A DNA stretch of 64,000 nt from Membranipora membranacea (lineage: Eukaryota > Bryozoa > Gymnolaemata > Cheilostomatida > Membraniporidae). Below the pieces are notes generated by a model. It was not told the DNA's origin, did not search any database, and saw only the letters and a list, made by a program, of their open reading frames with translations. The stretch lies in the NCBI GenBank assembly GCA_914767715.1, contig OU612068.1, positions 7,006,001-7,070,000 of the forward strand, read 5' to 3'. The position numbers and the translations under genes were made by a program. Positions 47,879 to 59,667 of the stretch are shown here, in pieces; the stretch's first letter is position 1; the number at the start of each line of letters is the position of its first letter.

Positions 47879-50800
47879 AGAGTTTTGTGCATTGATAATC
47901 AAATAAAAGAAAAAAGAAAGGCTCACTTTCGATACAGTTCTACAGATTAGACAGCAGGTCATTAGTATTGTTGCCAATTCAATGTCCTGATAGTCAGCTT
48001 CAATTGAAGTTTGACCGTTTTTTTTAGTAAATATTTTGTTCTCCTTGCTTTCAAAGCTTAGAAATAATGTTGGTATCAGGTATCCTGAACGGGTAGTACA
48101 AGTCATGCAGGCATTTGAACGCCTAATTTGATGCAATGTGAACATTGCATGGTTTTGAAAATATGCATGTATATTCTTCGCCTGTCATACCCGTAGATAA
48201 GCTAGAACAGAACCTGTTTATGACAAAACAGACGGTGGGCTGCCCCTAAAAAGGGACGCAAGTTGCCCAGAGTCCTCGTACTGAGAGTGTTATACATCCT
48301 AGAAAACTAGAATGCATCCTAGAGGTGAGGCCATGGTGGACCTCCTAATCGTGAGTGTGCAGCAAGCTGCCAGAAACTGAAACAGCCACTAATCAGCCAT
48401 TGGCAGTGATACTTTGATCTTAGCCAATAGGCCAAGAAGCCTACATTATCATAACAACCTCGGCTAAAGCAGACCCTGTTTATGACAAAACAGACGGTGG
48501 GCTGCCCCCAAAAAGGGACGCAAGTTGCCCGGAGTCCTCGTACTTAGAGTGTGATACATCCTAGAAAACTAGAATGCATCCTAGAGGTGAGGCCTTGGTG
48601 GACCTCCTAATCGTGAGTGTGCAGCAAGCTGCCAGAAACTGAAACAGGCACTAATCAGCCATTGGAAGTGACACTTTGATCTTAGCCAATTGGCCAAAAA
48701 GCCTACATTATCATAACAACCTAGGCTAAAGCAGACAGCAAGGATGGAAAACATCTCACAACACAGCATTGTCTGCCCATCGCACCCAAGGGGCGTCACA
48801 ATAATGGAGCATAGGTGCTGGTTTATTTAATTCACCTAGTTTAGTTCTTAAAAGCCAGGAGCAGGAGACCAGGGACCCAGTTACTACGACCCAGTTACTA
48901 TGACCCCAATTGCTGCTCTTTGGCCGATTGTGAGCCACGATGATTCAACCTGTGGCCTCATAATTTCTAGGGAAGGGAGAGAAGTTACAAGCCACCGCTG
49001 CAGAAGAGCTGTCCTAGCTTGTTAGGCAGCCTGCCAGGAAGGTGGGGGGCTCTGGTAATTGAGGAAAGCAAAGTGGAGTTTGAGCAAGCAGAAAAGGAAT
49101 ATCCCTTAGCCGAAGCACTAGCTCGCCAGCTGCTGTGGTCCTACCGCCAGCAGTGTTACAAGGAAGATGCACCACGCCCACCACGGAGAACACGGGCATG
49201 GAGGACATCGGCTACTCAGAGAACCTGTAATAAATTGGTTAATGATATAAATAACGGACGCATCAAAGTGTAATCTGCCGTGACCAATAGACATAAAAAA
49301 TTACGGACACATTAACACCATTGTGTTCGGCGATAGGGTAAGAAATCTCCACAATGAATATCAATCTACTTGGCTACATCACTGCAGGGGCTTATTGATT
49401 ACCAAAGGTCATGTAGAGATAGCTGTGTACTTAGCTCAGTATTTTCAGTATTTTAGCTACCTTGAAGTAGCCGATGGTAAGTTATTCCTGAAATACTAAT
49501 AGTTATGTCCCTCTTAATTATAGTATTCATTTTTGAGTTTTGTGCATTGATAATCAAATAAAAGAAAAAAAGAAAGGCTCACTTTCGATACAGTTGTACA
49601 GATTAGACAGCAGGTCATTAGTATTGTTGCCAATTCAATGTCCTGATAGTCAGCTTCAAGTGAAGTTTGACCGTATTTTTTAGTAAATATTTTGTTCTCC
49701 TTGCTTTCAAAGCTTGGAAGTAATGTTGCAGTTGTGTGTGTTAATTATTGTTTGTGGCATTTTATCACAGCTTATAATGTTCATACAGGTATCCTAAACA
49801 GGTAGTACAAATCAAGCAGGCATTTGAACGACTAACTCACCGGTCACTTTTGCCAATTTATCTATTCCCGAAGTTAAGCTAGACTTAGCTGCAAAAGAAA
49901 ACAGTGATTGAGGCGGTTTTTATATTATGTGAAAATCACCTGTCAACACCTCAAAATTACACAGTACCAAGCTTAGCAGAAGCAAGCAATGCTGTCTACT
50001 AAGGTTTTCAACTAATTTGATGTGATGTGAACATTGCTTGGTTTTGAAAAGATGCATGTATATTCTTCGCCTGCCATTCCCGTATATGGGCTAAAGCAAA
50101 CAGCAAGGATAAAAAAAATCTCACAACGCAGTGTTGTTTGCTCATCGCACGCAAGTGACGTCACAATAATGGAGCATAGGTGCTGATTGATTTAATTCAC
50201 CTAGTTTTGTTCTTAAAAGCCAGTAGCAGGAGACCAGGGACCCAGTTACTACGACCTCAATTGCTTTGCTGCTCCTCGGCTGATTGTGAACCTCAGCGCT
50301 TCAACCTGTGGCCTCATAGTTTCATTTCTCCACAATGAATATTGATTGAATATTGCTGAATCTGGCTAAAACTCAGCTAAATGTTTGCTGAATCCTAATT
50401 GAAACCTGCCCAAACTGCTCAGAGAGAGTCTCGGCATGCATGATACCAGCTGCTCACAGAGAACCCATTCCCTTAGATGGCTTCAGCAGACAGCAAGGGT
50501 GGAAAACAGCTCACAAAACAGCTTTGTTCGCTCAGCGTATGCGAGTGGCCTCACAACAATGCAGCACTTAGTTTCACCTAGTTTAGTTCTTTAAAAGCCA
50601 GTAGCAGGAGACCAGAGACCCAGTAACTACGACCCAGTTACTACAACCTGAATCGCTGCTCCTTGGCTGATTATGAACCTCGACACATCAACCTGTGGCA
50701 TCATAGTTGCCGGGAAATGGGAAGTTACAGGTCACCGCTGCAGATGAGCTGTCCTTGCCTGTTTGGTGGGCTGCCAGGAATGTGGGGGGCTCTGGTATTC

Positions 50801-52030
50801 GAGGAAAGCAAGGTGGAGTTGGAGCAAGCAGAAAAGGAATATCCCATAGCCGAGGCACTAGCTCACCAGCTGCTGTGGTCCTACCGCCAGCGGGAGTTAC
50901 CACGAAGATGCACCATTCTCACCACGGTGTATACAGGCATGTACAACAACGGCTGCTCAGAGATCCTCGGCGTGCAGGACACCAGGGGGGAGGGGGGTTG
51001 TTCAATTACAGATTTAGCTGGCTTTTAGCGGTGCATTCGCTGCTAAAAGTCAACTAAAAGCAAAGCCACTCACTATTCCGGTTTCAATAAGCATAAATTT
51101 GGCATGAGTTTTGATGTTTAGCCATATCTTGGTTGTTCTGTATCAAGCGGCTATCACTCACTCATATTATGTAATATATGCTACTTGATCATTAATATAA
51201 AAAAATAGCCTGTCTTGACAAGCTTTGTTCGGAGCTTGTCAAGACAGGCTAATAAAAAAAGAGCTATCAAAGTGTAATCAAGCTGCAGTGACCAATAGAC
51301 ATAAATGTCACAGACACATTAACTCCTTTGTGTTCAATGATAGCGTAAGATTTCTCCACAATGAATATCAATCTACCTTGCTGAGTTACAGCAGAGGCTA
51401 ATTGGAACATTGAAAGTGGCTGCTAAAACTGGCTAAATCCTACTAATTGAAACCTGCCCTTACTGCTCAGAGTGACTCCGGGCATACAGGACATGTTCAG
51501 AGAGAACTCATGCCCGTAGATAAGCTAAAGCAGACTGCAAGGATGGAAAACATCTCGCAACACAGCGGTGATTGCTCAGCGCTCTCGAGTGACCTAGTGA
51601 CTACGCCCTCACTCGCTGCTCCTCCGCTGATTATGATCTGCGACTATTCAATCTGCCGCGTCATGGTTTCTAGGTAAGAGAGAGAAGTCAGCGCTACAGA
51701 TGTCAGGAAGCTGGGGGGGGGGGGGGTTTGGACTCTTGAATTTGAGGAAAGCAAGATGGAGTTGAAGCAAGCAGAAAAGGAATATCCCGTAGGCACTACA
51801 GAGAATACGGGCATGTAGACACAGTCATGTTGCTCAGAGAACCCAGGCACGCAGAACACCAGAGGGTGGCTCCATCCACAGATTTAGCTGGCTTTCAGCC
51901 TTGCAATTGTGACTAAAAGTCAGCTAAAGCTAAGCCACTCACAAATTGGGGTTTCAATTAGCATAAATCTAGCATACACTTAGCCGATGTCTAGCCATAT
52001 ATTGGCTGTTCTGTTTCAGACAGCTATCAC
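47879..52030. repeat. Nested repeat complex with at least three families
   Basis: Family A: 47879-48204 recurs at 49535-50090, the second copy carrying two extra internal segments. Family B: a tandem pair of about 264 bp starting with CCTGTTTATGACAAAACAG at 48211 and 48475. Family C: four direct copies starting at GCAGAC/GCAAAC-GCAAGGATGG (about 48732, 50096, 50486, 51532). Family C includes CAGGAGACCAGGGACCCAG and, in copies 1, 3 and 4, a short open segment reading EESKVE-x-EQAEKEYP. Copies 1 and 3 are open on for about 35 codons (AEALA-x-QLLWSYRQ). Poly-G runs occur near 51715. No standard transposon protein was found. Confidence 0.65.
51206..51251. mobile_element. Short TA-flanked perfect palindrome (miniature hairpin element)
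   Basis: TAGCCTGTCTTGACAAGCT (51206-51224), an 8-base loop, then its exact reverse complement (51233-51251). Related copies are at 52323-52378 (18-bp arms), 53750-53768 (one arm plus a G-rich tail) and 19546-19558 (partial). The TA at both ends fits a Tc1/mariner or pogo-type target, by inference. Confidence 0.6.
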
Positions 52031-52322
52031 TCATTCTAATCCATATGTCAAATAAAATATAATGTATAATATGTCATGCTCTGGGTAATATATGATTACC
52101 GGTAGCAGAAGCATACTGACCTGACACTAGATCTGACACTAGATTATATTTTGACAGTTCAACGTTATAAGAAAAGTGTTTAGGGAAATATTGATGCTAA
52201 ATAAATTTAAAAGTGGATGATTATGACTCAGTCTTAATTAAAAACAATCAATCTGCAATAAATCAGCACATTAATGAATTATATCTATGGTCAATCTAAA
52301 ATAGTCAACTATATAGAAGATA

Positions 52323-52378
52323 AGCCTGTCTTGACAAGCTTTGTTCACCCCTCCAAACAGAGCTTGTCAAGACAGGCT
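52323..52378. mobile_element. Second copy of the short palindrome family
   Basis: AGCCTGTCTTGACAAGCT (52323-52340) and its exact inverse (52361-52378) around a 20-base loop beginning TTGTTC, like the loop of the copy at 51206. Confidence 0.6.
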
Positions 52379-54028
52379 AGTCAAAGATATGAGAGCTTGT
52401 TTAAAGTTGTGTGCCCGGATGAATTTAGTAGACAACTGACACAACTGACTGTATTGACTGAGACTCTTGTTTTATAGTGATTTTTAGGTGATATCAAAAT
52501 AGTGCCTGGCAGGGTGTAATTATATGTCTGAAGCTCTGATGTAAGGTTTTTGTGCATTCTAGTCATTTAGTCAGAGGTCTCAAATAGCTCTAACTGCTTT
52601 TCAAAATGCGCAGAGAATCAATGTAAAAATTTGAGGTGCCATAGTCCCAGAGAGTATTTTTGCAGCTAGTCGAGCACTGAAATTTTTAATGCAAACACTT
52701 TATTCTTCTTACCATGTCCATTCCTTTTCACAAGTTTTATGGAAGATTTGTGTAAATAATTAATTGTGTGAAGATTACTATTTTCTACCTCGCCTGTCCC
52801 TAATATCGATGATTTATTTTTTATCGAAAGTGTGAGTTAAGCAAATAAATGAACCTTTACAATTTGTTGTCATTATTACGAAACAAAAAGTCTTGAGGTG
52901 AACAAACCCATTTAGTTGTAACTAAGTTGGCCGATTAAAATATCACATCCTTACTAAGGTCAACCAAAACCGCCACACAAGAGAAGACAAGTATGATGTG
53001 CATCTACAGTGGTGGTTTTGGTCAGACCAAACATGTCATATGATTTAGAATTTAGATATTGACTCAGACGGGCACTGGGGATATTATGTGGGAGATATTG
53101 GCGGTTTCGGTCAGCTGTACCTTACACAGCAAATTTCATCTCTCCACCTATAAATAAAGTAATCTGTTTTTCCATATCAAAGAGATCTTTTATAGTTTTA
53201 ATTATGGGTGTGGTCGAGGTTGACCGTATGACCACTATCTGAGTGCAGGGGGGGGGGGGGCGGGATTTTATGTGATTGTTTGACTGATCTATAATTATCA
53301 TTTATCCTTAGTTTTACTGTTGTTAGGATTTACTGTTACAGCGTAGGTTTGAGCCAACTAGATTGAAGATGTAAACTTCTATTTCGTATAATGAAACTGG
53401 AAACAAAAAAAAAGACGTAAATGCTCAGTTCAAAGTTCAGGAATTGACTATAGTACAAACAAGCATTCATAATTCCTCATGAGTAAATGTAAAGCGCAAA
53501 TATTTTCATGTCCAAAAAAGATAATAATGAAAACCACGCTTACCTCAGTGCTCAAGCTGATTCCTTGGGATAACATTATAACAGCTTGTTGTCTGAGGCA
53601 GATAATAGTTTAGTGGACAACTCAGAGTCCAAACCCGCACTGCCAGTCTGCATTACCTACAGAGCACTAGACCCCCTGCTGTGAATAGCCAACTCATTAT
53701 GCACTCGTTACCACCGGGCGACCATGCAATAGACGGCCAGCACACTTACTAGCCTGTCTTGACAAGCTTTGTTTGGTGGGGGGGGGGAACAAGCTTTGTT
53801 AGGTGGGGGGGAAACAAAGCTACACAATTACCTGACACGGAATACAATGTGCTCTGCACAAAACACAGCCACAGCTACAATAGTCAATGTGCAGATGTCA
53901 AGTTCATATGTCAAATCTGATAAACTTTAAAAGTATATATGTATGGTTGTTCCCAATGTGACGGAGGCGGGGTTTTGGGCACATTGACCCAGAAGAAGAT
54001 GTCCTAAATACAAGTAAGCGTGAGACAA
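52379..54028. other. Spacer before the LTR element
   Basis: No gene supported. There is a small hairpin at 52956-53027 (GGTCAACCAAAACCGCCAC with GTGGTGGTTTTGGTCAGACC). A poly-G run is at about 53248-53262, and a G-rich duplicated stretch with AAGCTTTGTT at 53750-53815. Confidence 0.45.
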
Positions 54029-54033
54029 GATAC

Positions 54034-54253
54034 TGTAGTGACTACTACTTTGGAGTTGTTTACTCCCTAACTTATACATTACTACTTTGGAGTTGTTTAC
54101 TCCCTATTGTGGCTTATTACAGCAGCCCAACTTGATACCAATTATTATTGTCAACCATCTTGAACATGTTTAGATTTCTTGGTTAGAGATCATCATTTAT
54201 TATCAGAAGAATAAACAGACTATTCATTGCCATCACAATTAGCAGTTCTTACA
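54034..54253 (+). repeat. 5' LTR
   Basis: 220 bp, TG...CA, identical to the 3' LTR as read. Contains two copies of a TTTGGAGTTG segment and an AATAAA near 54209. Confidence 0.95.
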
Positions 54254-54422
54254 ATGGCGACGAGGATGGGATTATGAGTTCAAAAAAATATCACAAATAG
54301 TGAATCTGACAAGATAAGCTGCTAAACTTTCTGTGTGAAGAAATAGCTGTGAGCTCTCTGGAATAGACAGAATAAGATAAGTATTGTTTACTATTTATTG
54401 CTGTATCAATCCAAACTGGCAA

Positions 54423-57400
54423 ATGGATACCAGAGGCCCAAGTCATTTCACACCAGATGGGGATGCTAGCACAGTATCAGTCAATTGGGATGCTTGGCTT
54501 GAGGAATTTGAGGCTTTTGCTGATTCAAAAGGGCTGTTCAATTTGGCAGGGGAAGATAATGCAAATATGAGAGCCCAGAGGAAAGCTTTATTACTATATC
54601 ATGCAGGCCCAAGAGTAAGGGAAATTCATAGCACACTTGATCAAACACAGAGAGATCAATATACTGAAATGGTAGCTGTTCTACAAGGCCATTTCCATAT
54701 AGCTCCTAACATCACCTATCAGCGACACATGTTTAGGCAATGTATACAGAAGGAAACCGAAACTATATCCCAATACTGTGCTAGACTCAGAAAATTGGCC
54801 ACCCATTGTGATTATGGCGATGCCCAAGCTGTGAATCACCAAATCCGTGATCAAATAGTAGAAGGTTGCACAGCCGATAAGTTGAGGGAAAAGCTATTGG
54901 AAGAGGGAAATGCACTCACATTGCAAATACTATTGACACGGTCAGCAACACATGAAGCTGTGGTCCAAAGGTCCCGGGAGATGAATAATGCCTCGGCAAT
55001 AAACCGTGTGGCCTCTGGATCCACTGCCAGAAAACCTAGTTTCACACAAGAGACTGAGGGTGCTAATGTATGTCCCCGTTGTAATCTCACACACAAACCT
55101 CGTGAGTGCCCGGCATATGGAAAACAGTGCCGTAAGTGTGATGGAATGAATCACTATGCTCGGTGCTGTCAAAACAAGGCCAAACAGAATGGCCAAGGTG
55201 CGAATGCAGGATATTACAGATCTAGAAGGGCCAACAATGTAAATGTGGGGGATCACCAGCAAGCCAGCCCTGAAACAGTGAACAATAATTCTGAGAGCCC
55301 AGAATTTGTATTCAATTCTTACCATGTACCTTTAGTGTGTAATAGTAACTCTCTAGACAGAGTTAATGTCTATGTCGGTGGTGTATCAGCGAGGTTTATA
55401 ATAGACTCAGGGTCAGAGTGCAATGTGATGTCACGGGATACCTATGAACGTTTGAGAGCAAGTAAGTTTATTATCAAACGGTTCGTCAGTGGAGGACCAA
55501 AGATTCTCCCGTACACAGCCAAAGAGCCTATTCAGCCAGTAGGTAGGGTATGGTGTGATTTACAGCTGCATAACAACACTGCTGTTTTAGAAGATGTCGC
55601 ATTTACTGTTATTCCTAATAAAGGTGAATCTTTGTTAGGGAATGAAACAGGTAAACAACTAGGTGTAATCAGGATTATAAATAGAGTAGGCTTAGATGAT
55701 TATGAAGCTAGATATCCAAGGCTGTTCTCAGAGGTATTGGGTAAGTCTAAGAATGAGATAAAGCTGACAATTAGAGATGATATAGCGCCTGTTGCTCAGC
55801 CATCCCGAAGAGTGCCACTGTTGTTGAGAGATAAACTAGCCGCTCACTTAGATGAGCTTATCGCACATGATATAATAGAGAAAGTCGAAGGTCATTCAGG
55901 GTCATCATGGGTAAGTCCAGCAGTGATCATTCCAAAGAAGGAATCCGGTAAGATTAGGTTATGCATTGATATGAGGAGAGCCAATGAGGCTATAGTTAGG
56001 CACCAACACCCAGTCCCCACCGTAGACGAGATGCTATATGACATGAATGGGGCTCAGTACTTTTCGAAGCTGGACATGCGCATGGGGTTCCACCAATTTG
56101 TTCTTCACCCTGAGTCCAGGGATATCACCACATTCAGTACTCATTTAGGCCTATATAGATATAAGAGACTCATGTTTGGGATAAATGCGGCTCCAGAAAT
56201 ATACCAGAAGGAGGTCGCCAAAATTATCCAAGGCCTGCCGGGTGTAGCAAATCTTGCCGATGATATCATTGTCCATGCCAAAACAAGGGAAGAGCACGAT
56301 CGTAGGCTGGGTGAGGTGTTCAGTCGTCTAGAGCAGGCTAACATGACTCTGAATAAAAAGAAGTGTGAGATTGGGGTTCAGCAGTTAGAGTTTCTCGGAC
56401 ATCTCCTTAGTTACAAGGGTATTGATCCCCATGGTTGCAAAGTCAAGGCAGTCAAAGATGCTGCTGTTCCTAAGACAGTTGGTGAGTTGAAGAGTTTCCT
56501 CGGTTTGACTAGTTATATGTCTAAGTTTATTCCACATTACTCTCACACAACTGATGTGTTGAGGAGGTTGTCAGCGGGTAAAAATTCCCGAGAGGCTATA
56601 TGTTTGTCAGATAAGGAGATTGTGGCTTTCAATCAGCTAAAGGCTGATTTATGTAATCATGATACTCTGACTCACTTCGATACTAGTTGTGAGACTCTGC
56701 TGTACACAGATGCCAGTCCTGTGGGGCTAGGCGCAATACTGGTACAGATTCAAAATGGCGAGCCCAAAGTGGTTAGCTATGGAAGTAGAGCATTGTCTGA
56801 TGTCGAGAAAAGATACATGCAGACAGAAAAAGAAGCTCTAGGTATTGTCTGGGCATGCGAGAGGTTTCATCATTATCTCTTTGGTTGTCGGTTCAAAGTG
56901 GTTTCTGATTGTGAGCCTCTTGAGTCCATTTATGGAAACAAAACCAAGAGGACATCCCTTCGTATAGAGAGGTGGCAGCTTCGTTTACAGTCATATGATT
57001 TTGAGATAGTTCGCGTAAAAAGCTCAGATAATATTGCTGACCCCCTGTCAAGGCTTCTATGTTCGAAAAAGGCGACTGAACACCTGGTAGAAAGGGAAAA
57101 TGTTGAGCTCTATGTACGTAGTGTTGTGGAGGACAATGTGCCATCGGCAATCACACCCCGCTATATTGAGGAAGTCTCTTATAGGGATGAGGAGATTAAG
57201 GCCTTAAAACAAGCTATAAGAGCGAATTCATTCGACAATGTTGATATACCAGCTGTATATAGGGCCATTAAAAATGAGTTATGTGTCATAGGGGAGTTAG
57301 TTTTGAGGGGAGGTAGGATAGTAGTACCTCAAGAGCTCAGACAGAAGATGCTTGAGATAGCTCACGAGGGTCATAGTGGGATGGGAGGCACCAATAGATA

Positions 57401-58598
57401 CCTACGAACAAGAGTCTGGTGGCCCGGAATCGACTCTGATGTAGACAAGTATGTTAAACACTGTCACGATTGTCAGTTGACCAGTAAGCCACTAGATAGG
57501 CAGCCAGTAAGGGTGACAGAACTTCCCAATGGACCATGGGAAGATCTTGCCTTAGATTTTTTGGGTCCCCTGTCTAACGGTAAGTCAGTTCTAGTCTTAA
57601 CAGACTATTATAGTAGGTGGAACGAAGTAAAGTTCATGACAGTCACAAAAGCTAGTGATGTTATATCTTGGCTGAAATCAGTATTTTTTACGCATGGGTA
57701 TCCACTCAGCATGAAGAGTGACAACGGGCCACAGTTTATCTCTCATGAGTATGGTGAGTTTTGCTCCGGGTATGGTATCGAACAGTGTCTGACAACCCCT
57801 AGGTGGCCTGAGGCCAATGGTCAAGTGGAGAGACAAAACAGATCCATAATGAAGCGTATTCAGATTGCACACAACAATAGGGTAGACTATGAGAGTGCCC
57901 TCATGACATGGCTGTTTACATATCGTAATACACCACATTCCATTACTGGCAAAAGCCCAGCAGAGATGTTATTTGGGCGTGTGCTTAGGACTAACTTGCC
58001 AAGTCTGCCTAATAGTTTTGATGACGTTGAAGTTAGAGATAGAGATAGTGAGATGAAACATAAGATGATAGCCACCCGTAACGAGAAGTTGGAAACTGGT
58101 AGTGGCAATAATCACCAGCTAGAGATAGGCAGTTTTGTTTTGGTTAAGAGAGATAGTCCATCTAAATGTCAGACACTGTTCCACCCAGATCCATTTGTGG
58201 TAATGGACATAAAAGGCTCTCAGATCACTGTAAAATCCAGGGCAGGCCGGCTGTATAAGCGTAACATAAGCCATGTTAGACCGTATTACTGCTCTGAGAA
58301 ACCTGTTGTAGATGCGGACGTGGATTCTGAAACGCAGGGAGCCTTAGTAGCCACCCGCCCATCACAGATGATACCGATAATACCAAGGTCAGAGAACGAT
58401 ACTGAGACGGTAACAGATAGACCAGTTCAAGTGACGCCGCCTACAGTACCACCGGCACTTGTCGGGATCGAAGATATACCTCAGGCAGCTAATATGCCCA
58501 GCTCATCACAACCAAATGTGCCTACTCCTCGTAAATCTGTACGAGCTAAGAATCGGCCAGCTAAATATGATGGTTTCGTGACCGAGTACCACACCTAG
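54423..58598 (+). CDS. gag-pol: Gag-Pol polyprotein of the Ty3/Gypsy element, unbroken
   Basis: 1391 codons from ATG 54423 to TAG 58596-58598, with gag and pol in one frame and no frameshift. The first ATG downstream of the primer site in this frame was chosen. Order: gag capsid-like region; two zinc knuckles (about residues 217-250, CPRC...H...C and CRKCDGMNHYARCC); retropepsin with DSG (about 326); reverse transcriptase with the catalytic LADD (about 610, where most relatives have YADD or YVDD); RNase H starting at LLYTDAS (about 759); integrase with its HHCC finger (about 980-1020). The integrase core is D (ALDFLG, about 1043), D (SDNGPQF, about 1099) and E (PEANGQVE) with 35 residues between the last two. 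A GPY/F-like C-terminal region follows. No envelope gene follows. Confidence 0.97.
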   Translation: MDTRGPSHFTPDGDASTVSVNWDAWLEEFEAFADSKGLFNLAGEDNANMRAQRKALLLYHAGPRVREIHSTLDQTQRDQYTEMVAVLQGHFHIAPNITYQRHMFRQCIQKETETISQYCARLRKLATHCDYGDAQAVNHQIRDQIVEGCTADKLREKLLEEGNALTLQILLTRSATHEAVVQRSREMNNASAINRVASGSTARKPSFTQETEGANVCPRCNLTHKPRECPAYGKQCRKCDGMNHYARCCQNKAKQNGQGANAGYYRSRRANNVNVGDHQQASPETVNNNSESPEFVFNSYHVPLVCNSNSLDRVNVYVGGVSARFIIDSGSECNVMSRDTYERLRASKFIIKRFVSGGPKILPYTAKEPIQPVGRVWCDLQLHNNTAVLEDVAFTVIPNKGESLLGNETGKQLGVIRIINRVGLDDYEARYPRLFSEVLGKSKNEIKLTIRDDIAPVAQPSRRVPLLLRDKLAAHLDELIAHDIIEKVEGHSGSSWVSPAVIIPKKESGKIRLCIDMRRANEAIVRHQHPVPTVDEMLYDMNGAQYFSKLDMRMGFHQFVLHPESRDITTFSTHLGLYRYKRLMFGINAAPEIYQKEVAKIIQGLPGVANLADDIIVHAKTREEHDRRLGEVFSRLEQANMTLNKKKCEIGVQQLEFLGHLLSYKGIDPHGCKVKAVKDAAVPKTVGELKSFLGLTSYMSKFIPHYSHTTDVLRRLSAGKNSREAICLSDKEIVAFNQLKADLCNHDTLTHFDTSCETLLYTDASPVGLGAILVQIQNGEPKVVSYGSRALSDVEKRYMQTEKEALGIVWACERFHHYLFGCRFKVVSDCEPLESIYGNKTKRTSLRIERWQLRLQSYDFEIVRVKSSDNIADPLSRLLCSKKATEHLVERENVELYVRSVVEDNVPSAITPRYIEEVSYRDEEIKALKQAIRANSFDNVDIPAVYRAIKNELCVIGELVLRGGRIVVPQELRQKMLEIAHEGHSGMGGTNRYLRTRVWWPGIDSDVDKYVKHCHDCQLTSKPLDRQPVRVTELPNGPWEDLALDFLGPLSNGKSVLVLTDYYSRWNEVKFMTVTKASDVISWLKSVFFTHGYPLSMKSDNGPQFISHEYGEFCSGYGIEQCLTTPRWPEANGQVERQNRSIMKRIQIAHNNRVDYESALMTWLFTYRNTPHSITGKSPAEMLFGRVLRTNLPSLPNSFDDVEVRDRDSEMKHKMIATRNEKLETGSGNNHQLEIGSFVLVKRDSPSKCQTLFHPDPFVVMDIKGSQITVKSRAGRLYKRNISHVRPYYCSEKPVVDADVDSETQGALVATRPSQMIPIIPRSENDTETVTDRPVQVTPPTVPPALVGIEDIPQAANMPSSSQPNVPTPRKSVRAKNRPAKYDGFVTEYHT

Positions 58599-58777
58599 TG
58601 ACTGGATGTTTCAAAAGAAGCATGAGAAACTGTGGAGTCAGTCACCATGAGAAATCATGTTACACAGATATCTCCAGTATACAACAAGTATAATTACATA
58701 CAGAGACACAAAACATTCTTAGTTGCCGCCACCATGAACCTGGTGCTCAACGTCAAAGTAATTGACATAATAGCGGA

Positions 58778-58997
58778 TGTAGTGACTACTACTTTGGAGT
58801 TGTTTACTCCCTAACTTATACATTACTACTTTGGAGTTGTTTACTCCCTATTGTGGCTTATTACAGCAGCCCAACTTGATACCAATTATTATTGTCAACC
58901 ATCTTGAACATGTTTAGATTTCTTGGTTAGAGATCATCATTTATTATCAGAAGAATAAACAGACTATTCATTGCCATCACAATTAGCAGTTCTTACA
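58778..58997 (+). repeat. 3' LTR
   Basis: 220 bp, identical to the 5' LTR by direct reading. Followed immediately by the GATAC target duplication. Confidence 0.95.
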
Positions 58998-59002
58998 GAT
59001 AC

Positions 59003-59667
59003 AAGTTGGTGGATAATTTTAAGGATCAATACTTAAATACCCAGATGAAACAATTTAACCTCTTCTGTCAAATTGTGTGATTAAATTGTAAACTTTATAT
59101 GGGGGAACCTTTACCCGTCCAAAACATTATAAAGGTGATTGATAAAGCTGACCAGATTTTATAACCTAAAACAAGTTAACCCCTCCATTTTGGTTGTGAC
59201 TCAACTAAGTGGCCTTGTCTCAAACTAATCTTGTGCTATCTCTGCAAAGAGGTCATTTCAGGGCTAAAAAATATAGCGGTTTCTTAATTTAATCGTCCAA
59301 AGGAACATGCTAAGACAGAATGTCAAGCCAAAATTTTCTGATTTACATTTTCAATTTCCCTGACTCTCAACATTCTTGTATTGCTTGCTTCTATAATGTC
59401 TGCCTCAACATCTGTCCTTGTGTCCATTTAATCATAATCACTTGGTAAACAACTCACAAGCTTAGTAATATAACTGGAATATGTTATCCATTTATTTTGG
59501 CCAAATCATAAACATGAAACTGAAAATTGTAGTACAATTAATAAATAATGTATGTTCTATACATGTTGTAATATGGATTTGTAATACAATTGTGTGCTGT
59601 GGGTATGAATGTGTGACTTTCTTCATCTACATCCTCCGTGTCACTGTTTTGCGAAGATGATGGTCGA
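59003..59667. other. Spacer between LTR element and LINE
   Basis: AT-rich sequence with no recognisable gene or repeat. Confidence 0.4.

Larger units (their letters stand above)
54029..59002 (+). mobile_element. Intact Ty3/Gypsy (Mag-type) LTR retrotransposon with 5-bp target duplication
   Basis: LTRs at 54034-54253 and 58778-58997 are 220 bp each, begin TG and end CA, and appear identical base for base. GATAC flanks both sides (54029-54033, 58998-59002). The primer-binding site TGGCGACGAGGATGGGATT (54255-54273) is complementary to the 3' end of animal tRNA-Ser(GCT), as known for Mag-lineage elements. The internal region has a single gag-pol frame. Each LTR contains a direct repeat of about 26 bp (TACTACTTTGGAGTTGTTTA...) spaced about 37 bp, and an AATAAA. 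The sequence just before the 3' LTR is not a convincing polypurine tract. Confidence 0.97.

Noticed and set aside
51710-51728. Poly-G runs near 51715, 53250 and 53770 as functional G-quadruplexes
   Set aside because: Homopolymer runs of this kind may be simple sequence or assembly noise. No four-tract pattern tied to a gene was seen.
54851-58108. Antisense open frames inside the retrotransposon
   Set aside because: They lie opposite the conserved gag-pol frame and have no domain content.
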